DNA from: Metallyticus violacea
Taxonomy: Eukaryota > Arthropoda > Insecta > Mantodea > Metallyticidae
Assembly (NCBI GenBank): GCA_030762175.1
Contig: CM060842.1
Span: 62,477,001 to 62,541,000, forward strand
Length of the DNA stretch: 64,000 bases
Reading direction: 5' to 3'
In this document: piece after piece, positions 1 to 11,978 of the stretch
Layout: every line of letters starts with the position of its first letter
Position numbering within the stretch: position 1 is the stretch's first letter
The notes under the pieces: model-generated
Database searches by the model: none
What the model was told of the DNA's origin: nothing
The model's input: the letters and a program-made list of their open reading frames with translations, nothing else
Made by a program: the position numbers and the translations under genes

Positions 1-2550
1 AGAATCTGCAGGATGTTTGAACAACACCCCAATATCCGCAAGGACATTGTCAGCCAACAACATCGTTTTTAATAACGTTATTTAGTATATTATGTAATTA
101 CATACAGCGATACAAAATTATAATTATAAAATATTGTGTATAACGTATTCTCCTTCTTCTTTGTCTATTTTACCTGAAGATCCGTTTAACATATTACCCA
201 TAACGTCACAATTTAAGTCATAACCTAGTCCTGAAATTGTTTATACCTGAAATTGTTTAACCAATGAGAGCATATTTAAAAATCTTTGTATGTGATTATG
301 AAAAGTACATCTTTATGTTGTGTTTAAGAGGGCTGCTACATTTACTTTTAATACACAGTGTTCTTCCTCTTTCCAATTTTTTATATCGTACACCGTCACA
401 ACTCGCAAGCTTTTTCCCCTTTCCCTCCTTTTTTTCTCGTTTTAATCTTCGAACTCAGGTTAAAACAATCAAATGTACCGCAACACTACTATGAGCCACC
501 AAGGAACAATGAAATACTGGAAATAGTAAATATGCAGTTTCAAAGTAGTCCTCGCAGATATCCAGGATACGGGGGATCGTCCTGCGCCCTCTGTCAGGCT
601 GATGTAGCAGCACCACATTCCAAACGACGAAGTATGGCATCTGGAAGTTCGCAATTATCTAGTTGAGTGAAAGCTTCATGCTAATGCGATGCAGGCGCTC
701 ATTTACAGAGATGAGATAATTCACCACTTGGCATTACACCCTGCTTTAGTAAGTACTGAATGCGGAATGTCGGATATTTTAACATATTCGGCGCCAATTG
801 CATACTGGCTGTTGGAAAACCACCTTAGGAGCTGGGATTGTTACAACTAAGCAGTATACAAGTCTCTGGCCTTCGGTGGTCGTCCATACAGGTCGACGGG
901 ACAACAAGCTATTGGTTCCAGCAAGTTCTTAGCCTGGGGCACTGAAACGGCAAACCTCGAATATCTGGTGGTTTCTGGTTGGATGAGAAACTGAAGTCTG
1001 TAAGGATCACCAGTCACCTAAATGTGCCCAGTTGGTCCGGAGAAACAGACAACTAGCTTTGCCTATGGATAATATCATTGAGACCCCCTTCAGAGACTGG
1101 AAGTATGATCTCATTTCTAGGGAAACCTCTCCTAACAAACTATCCTATAGTTGATTTCACATGAGCGCCAGAACCACACCGTTAATGAAAAGACATTAAT
1201 AAAATGAACGTTCTGTAGTAAATATAGGAACGAAACTGACGGTCTTGAAGAGCTTAATAACATTTAACAATACAATGCCAATTACACTGGATCTTACCAA
1301 TACTGCGGGCGTAAAGGCAACCCAGTATTTTAATGAAAGAGGCCATAGTTTGCCATGAAGGTGGAACCAATGAGCATAGATCTGGATTTAGAATCTTCAC
1401 CAATACCGCGGGCGGAAAACCAACACTGTGTGAGATCATCATTAGCAAATATTCTAATAAGAAAGTGACATCAGAACGAAGACATTGTTGTACTTTTCGT
1501 AAGAGAGATTTTATGGATAGCATATACAAATTCATTGCCTCTCTCACACAGGCTCTCGCAGGAAAGGAATGAATGAAATAGCCGTATAGGTTTGGAAGTG
1601 ACTGCTTTTCATATATTGAAAAGGAGGAGGAAGTAATAGATATCAGGAATTCCCAATTACTCCATGGTATTAAGTAAATAGTTAAAGGTTAAAGTGCAAA
1701 AATCAAAATTTTCCTAATCTCTCGAGAGATTAGCCAGTCACCAAAAGCGTAGGAAGAGCCTGACGGGCGCATGAACATTTTCAATTTCTTTGCTGAGCGG
1801 AGGAATCGATTGTTTTCTCCTTTCCAGGGAGCAGTTAGGCACTTCGGAATGGTGAGCGAATACATTCACAACGTGGAAGTTTAGTTTCATGTATGGAAGT
1901 TTTTAGCTGTAGCCCATTTACTGCTTGACAAAATCGATAATGGCTGATTGATTCCAGACCATGAAAACCTAAGTCAGTTTATGGAGCAGTGGTTTCATAA
2001 TCCCCCTGTTTCCAAATAAGTGGTAAATGCCACAGAGCAAACAGCGTCTTAACAGGTTTTGCGTAAAACACATTCCAACATATACGCGCTAATTAAAGAA
2101 CAAAGGCCTTCTTTTGAACAAAATAGAGCTCAACATGCAGCGGGAGAAATGACGAAAATCTACAGTTAAGATTGAGAAGAAGATTGCAAATAAGCTGAAG
2201 AATGTCAATCAAACCGGAAATCAAAAAATTAAACTATGTACAAAATGTTTAAATTATACATTTTACAGAAGTAGCTAAATTAATCAATTTTCGTTGAATG
2301 AACTTACATGTAAATAGAATAAGGATGAATTCTTATAGAATGAAAACTGAAAAACTGAAAAATTAAAAAAAATATTTGCACCAACTCCATGTAATGTGCC
2401 CTGGAAGCAGTGTCTTTCACATATGCAAAACTGTCTGTGAAGCTCTTAAAACTTTTTGCAACAAAATTGTATCACGAATGACATGAGTAACTAATGCCAC
2501 TATCTGCCTTATGTCTAAATGTTGGAAACCTATGTCACTGGTATCTTACA
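1..2550. other. Unassigned AT-rich DNA
   Basis: I see no recognisable gene, RNA or mobile element here. The open frames at 264-494, 358-666 and 1333-1572 (60-100 codons) have no domain, repeat or membrane pattern I recognise and are in the size range expected by chance. A less AT-rich part around 540-1130 might be an old element body, but nothing identifies it. Confidence 0.5.
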
Positions 2551-2830
2551 GCCACCGGTGGTCGAGGTCGTTAAGGCGCGGACTCCTCAGCGGGAGGTCT
2601 GGGGTTCTAACCCCGCCAGGATCGTCCTCCCTGACTGAGGTTTTTTCCCGGTTTTGCTCGGTTCTCATAAATGGCAAATGCCGGGAAGGTACCCTAAACT
2701 TAGACCTGGAACATTTCCTTCCTTGAAAAAATCCTTTCCCAATATATCATTTCATCTCATATATCATCAGTGTCCATCGCCTCTGGTGCCTCAGTTGTAA
2801 AAACGGGCGTTAAACATTATTAAAAAAAAT
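2551..2830 (+). mobile_element. SINE-A copy 1 (tRNA-derived SINE)
   Basis: A tRNA-derived short interspersed element. The 5' head has a pol III A-box-like stretch (GGTCGAGGTCGTTAAGGCGC) and a weak B box (GGGGTTCTAACCCC) that departs from GGTTCGAATCC. A family-specific body follows: a ...GACTGAGGTTTTTTCC block, an AAATGGCAAATGCCGG block, a CTGGAACATTTCCTTCCTT block and a terminal ...AAACGGGCGTTAAACATTATT followed by an A run. The same order of blocks recurs at least eight more times in the window on both strands, which is what defines the family. The head resembles a class II tRNA (Leu or Ser type) by its GTGGCCGAGGTCGTTAAGGC motif in better copies. No protein is encoded; mobilisation would need a partner LINE. 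I could not find clear target-site duplications. Confidence 0.88.
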
Positions 2831-5156
2831 GGTATTCTAAATGACTAATGTAATAAAGCTACCCGAAGTTGTGCAAAAAACCTAACATGTAACTTTACCT
2901 TTGACCAAAACACTTCTTGTCTCCTTGACTCAATATCTGATGGTCGCTTACGAACAACTTTGAGACGTGTTGTATATAGCACAAAATGTCTACAGAAACT
3001 TTTCATAATTATAAGTCTATATAGTGCCGCTCTCCGTGGTCATATTTACATGAGACTACTGACATTAGAAAGAGAAACATATACGCTTGGTACCAACCTC
3101 ACAGATACTCAAAGTTAGCTCTGTAGACATCAAGGCGATAATCACACTCACGTCACGTGGGCTCTAACATGCACTCAATGGCAGCAGTGATACAAACTCG
3201 TAGTTTTAGTGAAGGTACATAGACACTATCTTTTATGTGATCGTAACCTCATTAAAAAATAAAAAGTCGCAAAAAGTCCCACTTGCAGTAGATTTTGTGC
3301 CCATGCATCTTGCTGTCAATTATTCACTCAGATTAATCACTAGATATACCTTGAATCACTAAATAGCTACAGAATTCTAACTTAATCGATTTGTAAACAT
3401 TCACAATTCACACAATTTGTTTCAATGCAACAAATTACAAGCGAAAGAGAGGCAACCAACACAAACACTGTTTTTATAGTGTCATCTCTTTTTTTCATTG
3501 GCAGTTACACATTCCACGATAGTCAAAACAGTAACTTTTTTAATGCTCTAACAGAGTGCCAGATGGTAAACTCATTGCCTCCATTGTCATCTACCAGGGA
3601 ACTAAGGCATTATTTGGGAGTGATACAGAAGATCATTTTGTCTAGGGATCTCTTTCTTCAAGCACGGAATTCTTTAAGGTGCAATAAATCTACGACATGG
3701 GACCCAATGCTTTAAAATTTCCAGAGATTTTTACACCCTGAAAAATCCATCGACCTTTACCGTGTTTAAATCCGAATTCTTTCTGATGACATTGATATAA
3801 ATGTAGTAAAACATGGTTCGAAATTATAACAGTTTACAATCATGGAGTGTGGACAAACTGTATACTATTACGAATTAATCCTGTAGGTGAGTTAGTTTCA
3901 GCGTAAATTTTATTCGCCTGCACTCCTGCTAACTTTATCTACAGTCTAATCAGCATATTTAATGTCGACTGGTAGGTAATTAACTTTGTAGGAAGCGACA
4001 CTATGGAGGCAGGCAAATCTGATTTTTTAATACTAACAAAAATTAATAATGCCACATTTATTACATGTCCCATTATTCCGGGCTGCTAGCGAATTTCAAA
4101 AGGATGGGCAGTAGGCTGAAAATAATGCTCCACCTTGCTTCAAATTAAAGCAGGTGAATATAAAGCAGAATGCAAATAAACAGGGTGCTAGGGTAGAGCT
4201 TTGCTTTAGATATTCATTATGCTTTTCTATGCAGATATTCTGTTCACTTTTGCTAGCGACATAATTTGCATTAGCTACTTTCTGTTGGAATGAGTTCAGT
4301 AAATCGCATCACGTCAGAATGACTGCCAATTAGTGCCCCTTTTTGAAATAAACTCCTTACCGACTGAACGCTGAGAGCGCGTTGAATGTGCAGGAGCAGT
4401 AAATTCGAGGAATGTGTTCATGATGTTGAAGTACTGCAGTTTCTGAGACACGCATTTGATCAGGATTTTGTCTAATAATATATTCCTAATAGATCAGAAT
4501 AATTGTTTCTCTATTCGGGCATAAGTGTCCTTTATTTCCTCCCCTTATGATAGGCACAGACGTTTTGTTTAAAATTTCTGATTTTGTATTAGCATGTACT
4601 GAATTCAGATCTGAAACCCAAAATTTCTATCATTTACTGTTTTTCGGAACACTGGATTTTAAATTCCTCATAAAATATTTAAAATATGTGTAATTTAAAT
4701 ATTTCCTTGATTATGTATGAAGTGCAACAACACAAAATACAGTAATAAGCAAAAAATACATGAAAAATCCCAAAATAATAGAATTAACTACAACAATACA
4801 TTTTTTGGTTGTAACACCAAAATATTTTAAAATGCTTTATCTTATTCACATTTCTGGTAGCTACTAATTACCATACACACCAGGAACTTTTTAATTGGTT
4901 GGCAACAGTAGTCAGCCAACATACTTCGTGACAATTTTTCTGTGTATCATTTTTCCTGGACAGCAATGTCCCTACTCATCACTCACGAACACACAAACAC
5001 AGATTGGGAGGACAGAAGTTTAAGTGGGAATATAGAAATGTAGTTTCAATGACAAATCACATCTCAGTTCTGTTATTCCTCTGTAGTTTCAACCCTTACA
5101 TTCAGCCTTGCTTGTTTCTCATTGTCCTTGAGAGATCTTCAAAACATTATATTAGT
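2831..5156. other. Unassigned AT-rich DNA
   Basis: No gene or repeat recognised. The 96-codon frame at 3425-3715 has no identifiable domain. CCTGTAG|GTGAGT at about 3875 has both splice motifs joined but lacks a good pyrimidine tract, so I do not call it a splice site. Confidence 0.45.
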
Positions 5157-5168
5157 TCACAAATTTGG

Positions 5169-5457
5169 GGGTAGTCGGTCCTAGCGGTGTAGTGGTAACC
5201 ATACTTGCCTTCTAAACCCAAGATCGCAGGCTCAAACCCGGCCAGGATCGATGGATTTTTTGGAGCGTAAAAATCGTAAGTTTGGCTTCCTTCGGAAGAG
5301 AAGTAAAGCCGTGGGTCCCGTGTCGTACATTTACGGCACGATAAAGAACCTCAAGCCTGAAAGAAGAGGCCTATGAGCAAAATTTGTCGGCCGTTTCACG
5401 CCGTGAATAGAATGGGACGCGATGACCTGTGATGTTAAAGAGCGTCCATAAATAAAC

Positions 5458-5499
<42 letters not shown>
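5169..5499 (+). mobile_element. SINE-B copy 1 with target-site duplications
   Basis: A second tRNA-derived SINE family. The head reads GGTCCTAGCGGTGTAGTGGTAACC (A-box region) and GGCTCAAACCCGGCCAGG (B-box region), followed by the family body GATCGATGGATTTTTT...GTAAAAATC...CTTCCTTCGGAAG...TTTACGGCACG...GGGACGC-GATGACCTG-GATGTTAAAGAGCG. The 3' end is TAAATAAACAAAT running into a (CAT)n tract at about 5462-5503. The element is flanked by an identical 12-bp sequence, TCACAAATTTGG, at 5157-5168 and 5500-5511. This supports insertion by target-primed reverse transcription and fixes both ends. Three other copies occur at 38426, 47215 and 48668. Confidence 0.93.
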
Positions 5500-5502
<3 letters not shown>

Positions 5503-5503
5503 C
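5462..5503. repeat. (CAT)n microsatellite at SINE-B 3' end
   Basis: About 13 uninterrupted CAT/ATC units lie directly before the 3' target-site duplication. The tract therefore belongs to, or grew from, the retrotransposed tail. Its minus-strand translation is a poly-Met run and is not a gene. Confidence 0.95.
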
Positions 5504-5511
5504 AAATTTGG

Positions 5512-7238
5512 AACTAATAAATATACGTTCTTGCAGTTTAGCATCGGAAAAACTCGGAAATTTTTCTTTAAAAATACTGGGAACTTTTTGTGTTAGTATT
5601 TCAAAAAATTTGGTCATTTTTAACTAATGGTTTATTTCCGGGGCTAAACGCACCTTTTCCATAATATTCCTCCTTAGTTCGACTATCTCATTCACATATA
5701 AAGTAACAAAACTTGGTAAAAGCGCTCTTCTTTCCTGTAAAGTAGTACTGTTATTTTAAAGCCTCCACCAGTAAAAGCTTGTCTGTTCTATATGCAGCAA
5801 GTCCGTATGAACTCCAGCTTTGCAAGAAACACCCATATAAGCATAAATTAGGGGTTATCGCCGTAAGTTTAGATGATATAGCAGAACGGATTTCATTCTT
5901 GTTATTCCAATATACATCAGAATAATGAATTTTTAGTTAGGTGCAAATTATAGTATAAAGTTAATCTTTCTCCTTTTGCATGGAGCAGGGACGACTCCAC
6001 TAAAATGTTTAATTTCCTATACCTGTTGCTTGATGCGTTTTAATGCGTAAAAATCTGTAAAGAACTTGTGTATCTTGAGCCTGATGCTTGTATTTGCGGT
6101 TATTATCTGTTAGGGACTTGGTTTGGAACGAGGCCCGAAGAGGTGAGAGATAGTGTTGGGAGAAACCTCGTGCCCATATGAGCCATTGTGTGCATGCATC
6201 ACCTGAAATCTTACTTCTCGTCAAGTGCTTTCTCAGGAATGTTTGTCTCGAGTTTTATATATATGCGTTATAGAGTTGAATAAAACGTTTTAAAAGATAA
6301 TTATAGTGAATCATTGTAATAATGGCAACATAGCCATATATATTAATCATTGGATAACTTGCAGTTCAAACATTTGAAATAATAATGTTCTCATACAGGC
6401 TCTTTCCAGCAGCAATCATCGGCCGTTTCGTTAGTAGGAATTTGTTGAATGGCAAAGCCAGTGAGGTTTTGTATAGATTCGTGAACTAGTTGCTTTATTT
6501 TGTTTTGTGTTAATTGAATATAAAGTAAATGAACACAATGCATAGCTTACATTCTAGGCCTTTTTCTTTGCGATCTTTGAAAGAAAAAATTGAAAGTAAA
6601 AAATTGAATCGACAAATATTAATTTGAGTTACCTGTGATTTCAAAATGTAGAAATTACTAATGCTTTCTGGGGACATATTTCATCTTGCAGATTCCAGTC
6701 TTTAATTAAGTTTGTTGTCATGAAAACGAGCAGAATGGTTAATATTTATATTTTATTAGATGCGTTACTACGACATTTTTATTAAATTCTCTCTCTTTGT
6801 TGTATGTTCAGTCAAGTGTTTTAATTCCAGTTATTGGGATTCTTGAAGTTCCCTATCTACATTTAGCAGTAGCAATAGTAAAGTTGTGCACCCCTCCTGA
6901 GCCGCCACTGATTTGCAGTTGCTATATAGGATAATGATCATGGTGATATGGCCTTGGGCCTAGTGCATGGACGTGCAGCCATGAGTTAATGAATTTCCTT
7001 TACTTCGCCTCACTCGGCTCCCCGGCTCTAAGAGCAGCAGCAAACAGCTCATAGGAGCTGGCTGATGGCCATGTGCTAACACATACTCCTAGTATTCTAT
7101 TATTTGTACATTTTTAACACAGTTTAAGTCGCTCATAACAACGAAGATCTAAAGAGGTGAAATGAACCCAGAGCCCACAACCTGGCATTCACTTTTCAAT
7201 ATAAGGAAAATCGCTGACAAAAACCTACTCAGATAATT
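5512..7238. other. Unassigned DNA
   Basis: Nothing recognisable. The less AT-rich patch at about 6890-7080, with CCCCGGCTCTAAGAGCAGCAG, may be an old repeat, but I found no second copy in this window. Confidence 0.4.
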
Positions 7239-7310
7239 TATTTTATGGGATTCGAACTCGGGATCTTGGGGTTGCAGGCAGACAGGCTTACCAACTGTAT
7301 TATATAGATT
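7239..7310 (-). mobile_element. tRNA-like head of a degenerate SINE
   Basis: Read on the minus strand, the sequence has the order of a tRNA gene: ...ACAGTTGGTAAGCC... (A-box/D-arm like), GTCTGCCTGCAACCCCAAGATC (anticodon-arm and variable-loop like) and GAGTTCGAATCCC (B box and T loop, close to canonical). The acceptor stem does not pair convincingly, and a T run lies on the upstream side at about 7320-7331. This looks like a SINE head or tRNA pseudogene, not a working tRNA. I could not define a body. Confidence 0.55.
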
Positions 7311-8329
7311 CACGCTTTTCTTTTTTTTTTTTCTTTTATTACTCAAAATCTTACCTTAAATACATCTAAACATTCACAATCTTTAATAAAACTCCGTAAA
7401 ATCGGATACTTTCAGTAATTAAAATGGAATTATAAGGATATAATTGATAAAAAAAAACTATTGAAAATAAATGGATGGCTGAATGATTCACACTGATATG
7501 CAATCGGCAAGCATAAGCCCTAAACCCCTTGGGTGCAATACGACGCCTTAGGAAACACAACTCATTGAATAAGGCATCGTGACGCTCACTATTTGCCTTT
7601 CAGAAGCGTGTTTCTCCAAGAAAGCAATTAAAGCGCTTATTACTTAAAACTCTGTAAACTCAACACTCGAGAAGAAGCCAGTACCGCCACCAAAAATTTC
7701 CTTTGATCATCAACCGGTGGTGTTACACAAAAGCAGTAGTCAGATTTTCCCATCTATTCAAGCAGAATGTAAATCCTGTGTTCAAATTGAAAAGCAGGTA
7801 AATAGGCCATTAAACATGTTTGTGCAAGAGAAGCAGGAAAGCAGGTTCAAATTTCGTCGCTAGTAGAAGAGTGGCATGGCGGTTCGTGCTATTGACACTT
7901 CTGTGATTGTTGAAGGAAAAATATCGCAGAACTCAGTTTATTTGAAGCTACGATTATCATCCCCGTTGTTTAATTTTGTTCACGGTAACCTATGTACGGA
8001 TGTTCCAAAGTAAGAACATAGTTCCGAAATAAAACAAATGTAAAATTAAAAGAAAACAAGAAGAGAGATTGCGTACTTGCAATTATATTCCACAAATCAA
8101 GACGAAGGTAATAAAAGCAAATAATTAGGCTAACTAAATGGACATTTGACTTTGTCTTAATTATATTAATTAATGTGGTAGAAAAAGAGATGGGTAATAG
8201 TTAATGGAAAAATGTAGAGGAAAGTGATAACAGTGATCATTATTTATGCAGAGATATTCTGATTTCAAACGTGTAAAGAGAGCTTGTCGAACAGCAGAGC
8301 CTTTGCAGGAACTAAAGAGAGAGAAAGAG
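7311..8329. other. Unassigned AT-rich DNA
   Basis: No gene, RNA or repeat family recognised apart from the T run at about 7320-7331. Confidence 0.45.
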
Positions 8330-8745
8330 AAACATTTTTGTAGAAAATGCGTTACTTTGGATTGAACGCAGGGAGACATTTCGGTACTTCAACCTTGCTG
8401 TCTGTCCCTAAGCCCCAACGATGGCATCTCCAGAAGGAAGGGATTAGTGCAGGGAACTGCAACTATCCATGGACGGAATCCTCGACACTGTCTAGCCTGC
8501 CCCTTTCAAAGTTCGATCACCTCAGAGGACTGCTTCCATACACTTACCCGTACAGAGACGATCGGGAGCCAGGGAGGCAAGCCTACTTTTCGAACTGCAA
8601 CGGAGAAAGCCGAGCTCGATTACAGGTTGTGTGACCAACAAATATAGGGGACAATTACCATGCTGTCCATATTGGTCTGGTAACTCAGTAGGTGAAAGCA
8701 CCGTGCTGTTAATGGGAAGTTGCTGGATTTTGTCCGCCAAGCGCT
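8330..8745. repeat. GC-richer dispersed repeat (family D) with tRNA-like end
   Basis: This block is clearly less AT-rich than its flanks and has CpG-containing runs. About 40 bp around CCTAAGCCCCAACGATGGCA and GAAGGAAGGGATTAG resemble 49406-49443, so it is probably a dispersed repeat. The end at about 8676-8743 (GGTCTGGTAACTCAGTAGGTGAAAGCA...GCTGTTAATGGGAAG) resembles the D arm and anticodon arm of a tRNA but lacks a canonical T loop. The 95-codon + frame at 8347-8634 shows no domain, and I do not regard it as a gene. The element class is unknown. Confidence 0.45.
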
Positions 8746-8796
8746 ACTTTTTTTTATGTAATCTTCGCAATTTGTCTACACTATCGTTAATATAAT

Positions 8797-9060
8797 AAAT
8801 GTTACTTTTTATGTTACTTTTTAGAGAGAACAACGCACAGGTTGCAAATTTACTTTTATTTCGTGTTCTTATTTTAAATGCTAATATACAATAAATTGCG
8901 ATGTTTCTTAATGACTACGTAAATAACAATAATAATAATAATAGTAATAAATGCAAAACTTATAGTATTAAAACAACGCATAGGTTGCACATTTAAATTA
9001 GGTTAGGTTAGAATATCTTCAAAATTAATATATACTAAATTTATAGTGTTAAAAGAATAT
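8797..9060 (+). repeat. Degenerate internal duplications with short TTAGG tract
   Basis: A 13-bp unit (ATGTTACTTTTT) is repeated in tandem near 8799-8823. The string ACAACGCACAGGTTGCAAATTTA near 8830 recurs imperfectly near 8972, about 140 bp later, and ...TTATAGTATTAAAA also recurs. TTAGGTTAGGTTAG lies at 8998-9011. This looks like an old, eroded tandem repeat. Confidence 0.4.
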
Positions 9061-9394
9061 GCTTTTCATCGTATCATTATTATTTCCTTTACGTGTTACA
9101 TTCCTACATTGCAGTTTCCCATTTGATTTGCTGTATACTGAATGTGTTAACTATTAATATACATCCTAAAAAGTTAATTTTTCATATAGGATTGATTCTT
9201 TCCGTGCGTTACGACTGTTCTATCCGCCTGTATGTGTAGTTAGCGTACAGATACAATCATTACTTGAAATTGGGCAGGTTATCTCCTCTGCCGTTCGTGA
9301 AAAGAGGCGTGACTAGTGCACCAGAATCGTCTGTCTGTATGGGCAAGTCTTCCATACCAGAGATGCTGCTGCACACAGTACCGGGCTACCTCAC

Positions 9395-9611
9395 CTACGC
9401 TGTAGCGTAGCTACGCTCACCTACGGAATCAATGGAATGAAGTGGGAGAGCGGAAAATTCCTGGAAAGGAAAGATCCATTCCGGCATTCGTCTAAGCGAG
9501 TAGGAGAAACAACGGCGGAAAGAAGGAAAGAAACGAAAAGGAAAGAAACTTGAACCCGGGACCTCCCGAACACAAGTCCCACACGTTACCGCCTGAGCCA
9601 CCCCAGTCGGT
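9395..9611 (-). mobile_element. tRNA-headed SINE (family F)
   Basis: On the minus strand the element begins at about 9611 with ACTGGGGTGGCTCAGGCGGT (A box TGGCTCAGGCGG). It continues through an anticodon-arm-like stretch to GGTCCCGGGTTCAAG, a close match to a B box. A pyrimidine-rich body follows (TTTCTTTCCTTTTCGTTTC...), then ...CATTCCATTGATTCCGTAGG towards 9395. The head-plus-body layout is that of a SINE. I found only this one convincing copy. No target-site duplication was identified. Confidence 0.65.
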
Positions 9612-11913
9612 AGAGGAAATCGTATTGAACGTTAGTTTCACTTATTCTGGGTAAGTAAAACAAGTATCGACCGCTCGTGTGACATTTGCTACTATTATCA
9701 ATTGATTTAGCAAGCAAAACTACTGCTATGTGATTGATAGTAACTCAGTATGTTTTCTGTCGCATCTTCTGACATCTTGTCAAATTCGTACACGCTTTAG
9801 ATAAACTTTTACGGACACGTTCAAGATACAGTCGTCAAATCATACACTTACCTCATTAATTAATTTGGGGGGGGGCGGAATATTTCCGTATACAAAGCGA
9901 AGGATTTAGCCCAGGATTTCATCAAGGAAACGCAATATACTCATCGCTTTAAAAATTCCCCCACAAAGCCTCTGTAGTTCTTTCAGTTTCCGTGCTACAG
10001 GTGTTAAAAATGTCAAAAATCTTGAAAGATTTAGCATTTCCTTTCCTAAAATGCACAAATAATTATATTTTAAATTGATTTTATTTTATAACTTTTGAGC
10101 AAACATTTTATTACAATGAGCAGTGCTCGTAACATGCAGAAAATCGACATTCAAGGTATTTCTATCCTTCCCTCTTACATTTTAGAGATCTATATAAGAT
10201 ATAAAGCAGATAGGTGCAGGAAGAAATAGACATTTTTTAGTGGGCATACCTTGCACCAGAAGACAAGCTCTAGTCTTGTAGGTAAATGAAATATTGAAGT
10301 GTTATAGCCAAAAATAGCCATTTAGAGGTAGATTTCCCTGAACACAGAATCCAGATGAAAGAATTTAATAATAACTACAAAGCCAAAACCTTCTCATACC
10401 CTCTTCCAATATCCGATCGCTAGCTGAGTTTTTCATGATTTTCATATGAGATTACTCGGTGCCCTGGAGCAGAAAGATGCAACCATAGCGGAAGGCACAA
10501 AGGTTTCAACTTTCCTTTATTGTGGGGTACATTTTTCTGTGAAATTTTTCTAGGGAGTTCGCATATAAAACTTTACGCACCGAAGTCGCCTCATATCGTT
10601 GTGAGCAAAGCCGCAGACTCTCGGCAACGCTTTTGAGTTGTCCTTTTGCATGTTTTTAAAAAACATTTCTAATGTAATATGTCAGAGAGTTACATAGCTT
10701 TAGACACAATGGAATTTTGTTCATGTTCTTTATTAAATTAAGTAGCATTAGCGGCGGCTCGCGGCAATACAAAACCTGAGTGTACTATTTTAATTATTGC
10801 TGCTACTGCAGAATATACATCGCAAGCTTCTAGAATCTTAATAGCCAGGATTAACCCCTCATATGTATGACGCACATGGCTGAAAATACGCAAAGAAAGG
10901 TGGAGAGAGAATTTAACATAAAGCTCATAAAACACACCTTTTTAAAAAAAAATCACTCTCCTAGTGCACGCCATGACTACAACCTACAAATTCTATGCTT
11001 TCTATATTTTGAAAGAACGCTTTCATTTGAAATTGGTCTGTCCATATTTTAATTTTTTGTTTTGTATAGTGTTCATTTACAATAAATTACATAAAATCAA
11101 ATAAAATAATTGCTTCATGAATTCTCACGAACTTTAGCAGCCTATACAAGCAACAGGTTGCTACTAACGAAATGACTTATTGTCGTTGATGGAGAATGTC
11201 TGCAAGAGAGCATTGTTACTTAAAATATAACATTGTTTGATATTGAAATAATTGCAAGTTTTCTCATATTTAATATAGTGGGTAAGCAAATTTCCGCGCG
11301 CACCCGGGTCTGTCAATCTGTCAGTCCAGCTGCAATGTCAGCCAAAGCCACGGCCAGGAATCGCGAGCTTCGTGGGAACGCGTAATCTGTCTCTGCTAAA
11401 CGGCTGTAGTGTGCTAAGAATGCTTAATCTTATAATAGGCTTAAGTATTCTATTCCACAACTGTTGTTTATTTACAATTCGTAGTGCGTACAGAATCAAC
11501 TTGTACTGTCAGGGAATTATTCAAAGAGAATTTCCCTGAAATCGAGTCCACGTCGTGCTGCAATAAATTAGACTCTTGCGATGGCCCATACAACCTATGT
11601 TTCAATACGAGTAACTAAGGAAGTGCTTGACGATAGAACCATCAATAAGAATATTTGGTCCGCCCGTCTTCCGATCTAAACCCCTGCTACTACTGTCTCT
11701 GAGATTAAATAAAATATAAAGTGTATATGACAAATCCACATATATTAGAGGAACTGAAAACCAACATCCGTCAATAAATAAACACAATTTCCCTAAGGAA
11801 TTGAAAAAGGGTGGCGAATAATTTTGTTAGTCGATGCCAGAAATTTATTTATGGAAATTGTTCTTTCATACATAAATTGGAAATGAGGAATAAGACTTGA
11901 AAAATTTAGATCA
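9612..11913. other. Unassigned DNA
   Basis: No coding feature recognised. A short GC-rich, CpG-containing patch at about 11295-11395 stands out from the AT-rich surroundings but matches nothing I know. Confidence 0.4.
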
Positions 11914-11978
11914 CGACCGACATTCGAACATCTTCAGCCATCCAGACCTATGCTCTAACCACCTGAGCTACCGTGTCT
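11914..11978 (-). mobile_element. tRNA-like SINE head, degenerate
   Basis: The minus strand reads ACGGTAGCTCAGGTGGTTAG AGCATAGGTCTGGATGGCTG, then AAGATGTTCGAATGTCGGTC. The first part is an almost perfect D-arm/A-box sequence and TTCGAAT is an intact T-loop core, but the T stem does not pair. The body to the left (about 11830-11913, minus strand) has no second copy here. It is best called a SINE head or tRNA pseudogene. A working tRNA is unlikely because the acceptor stem fails. Confidence 0.55.

Noticed and set aside
3860..3890. Second recursive splice site (CTGTAG|GTGAGT)
   Set aside because: The upstream pyrimidine tract is poor, so the acceptor half is weak.
5435..5617. Poly-Met minus frame
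   Set aside because: Translation of the (CAT)n tail of SINE-B.
9380..9660. Splice donor GGGTAAGT near 9649
   Set aside because: No acceptor or exon-like sequence upstream; it follows a SINE.
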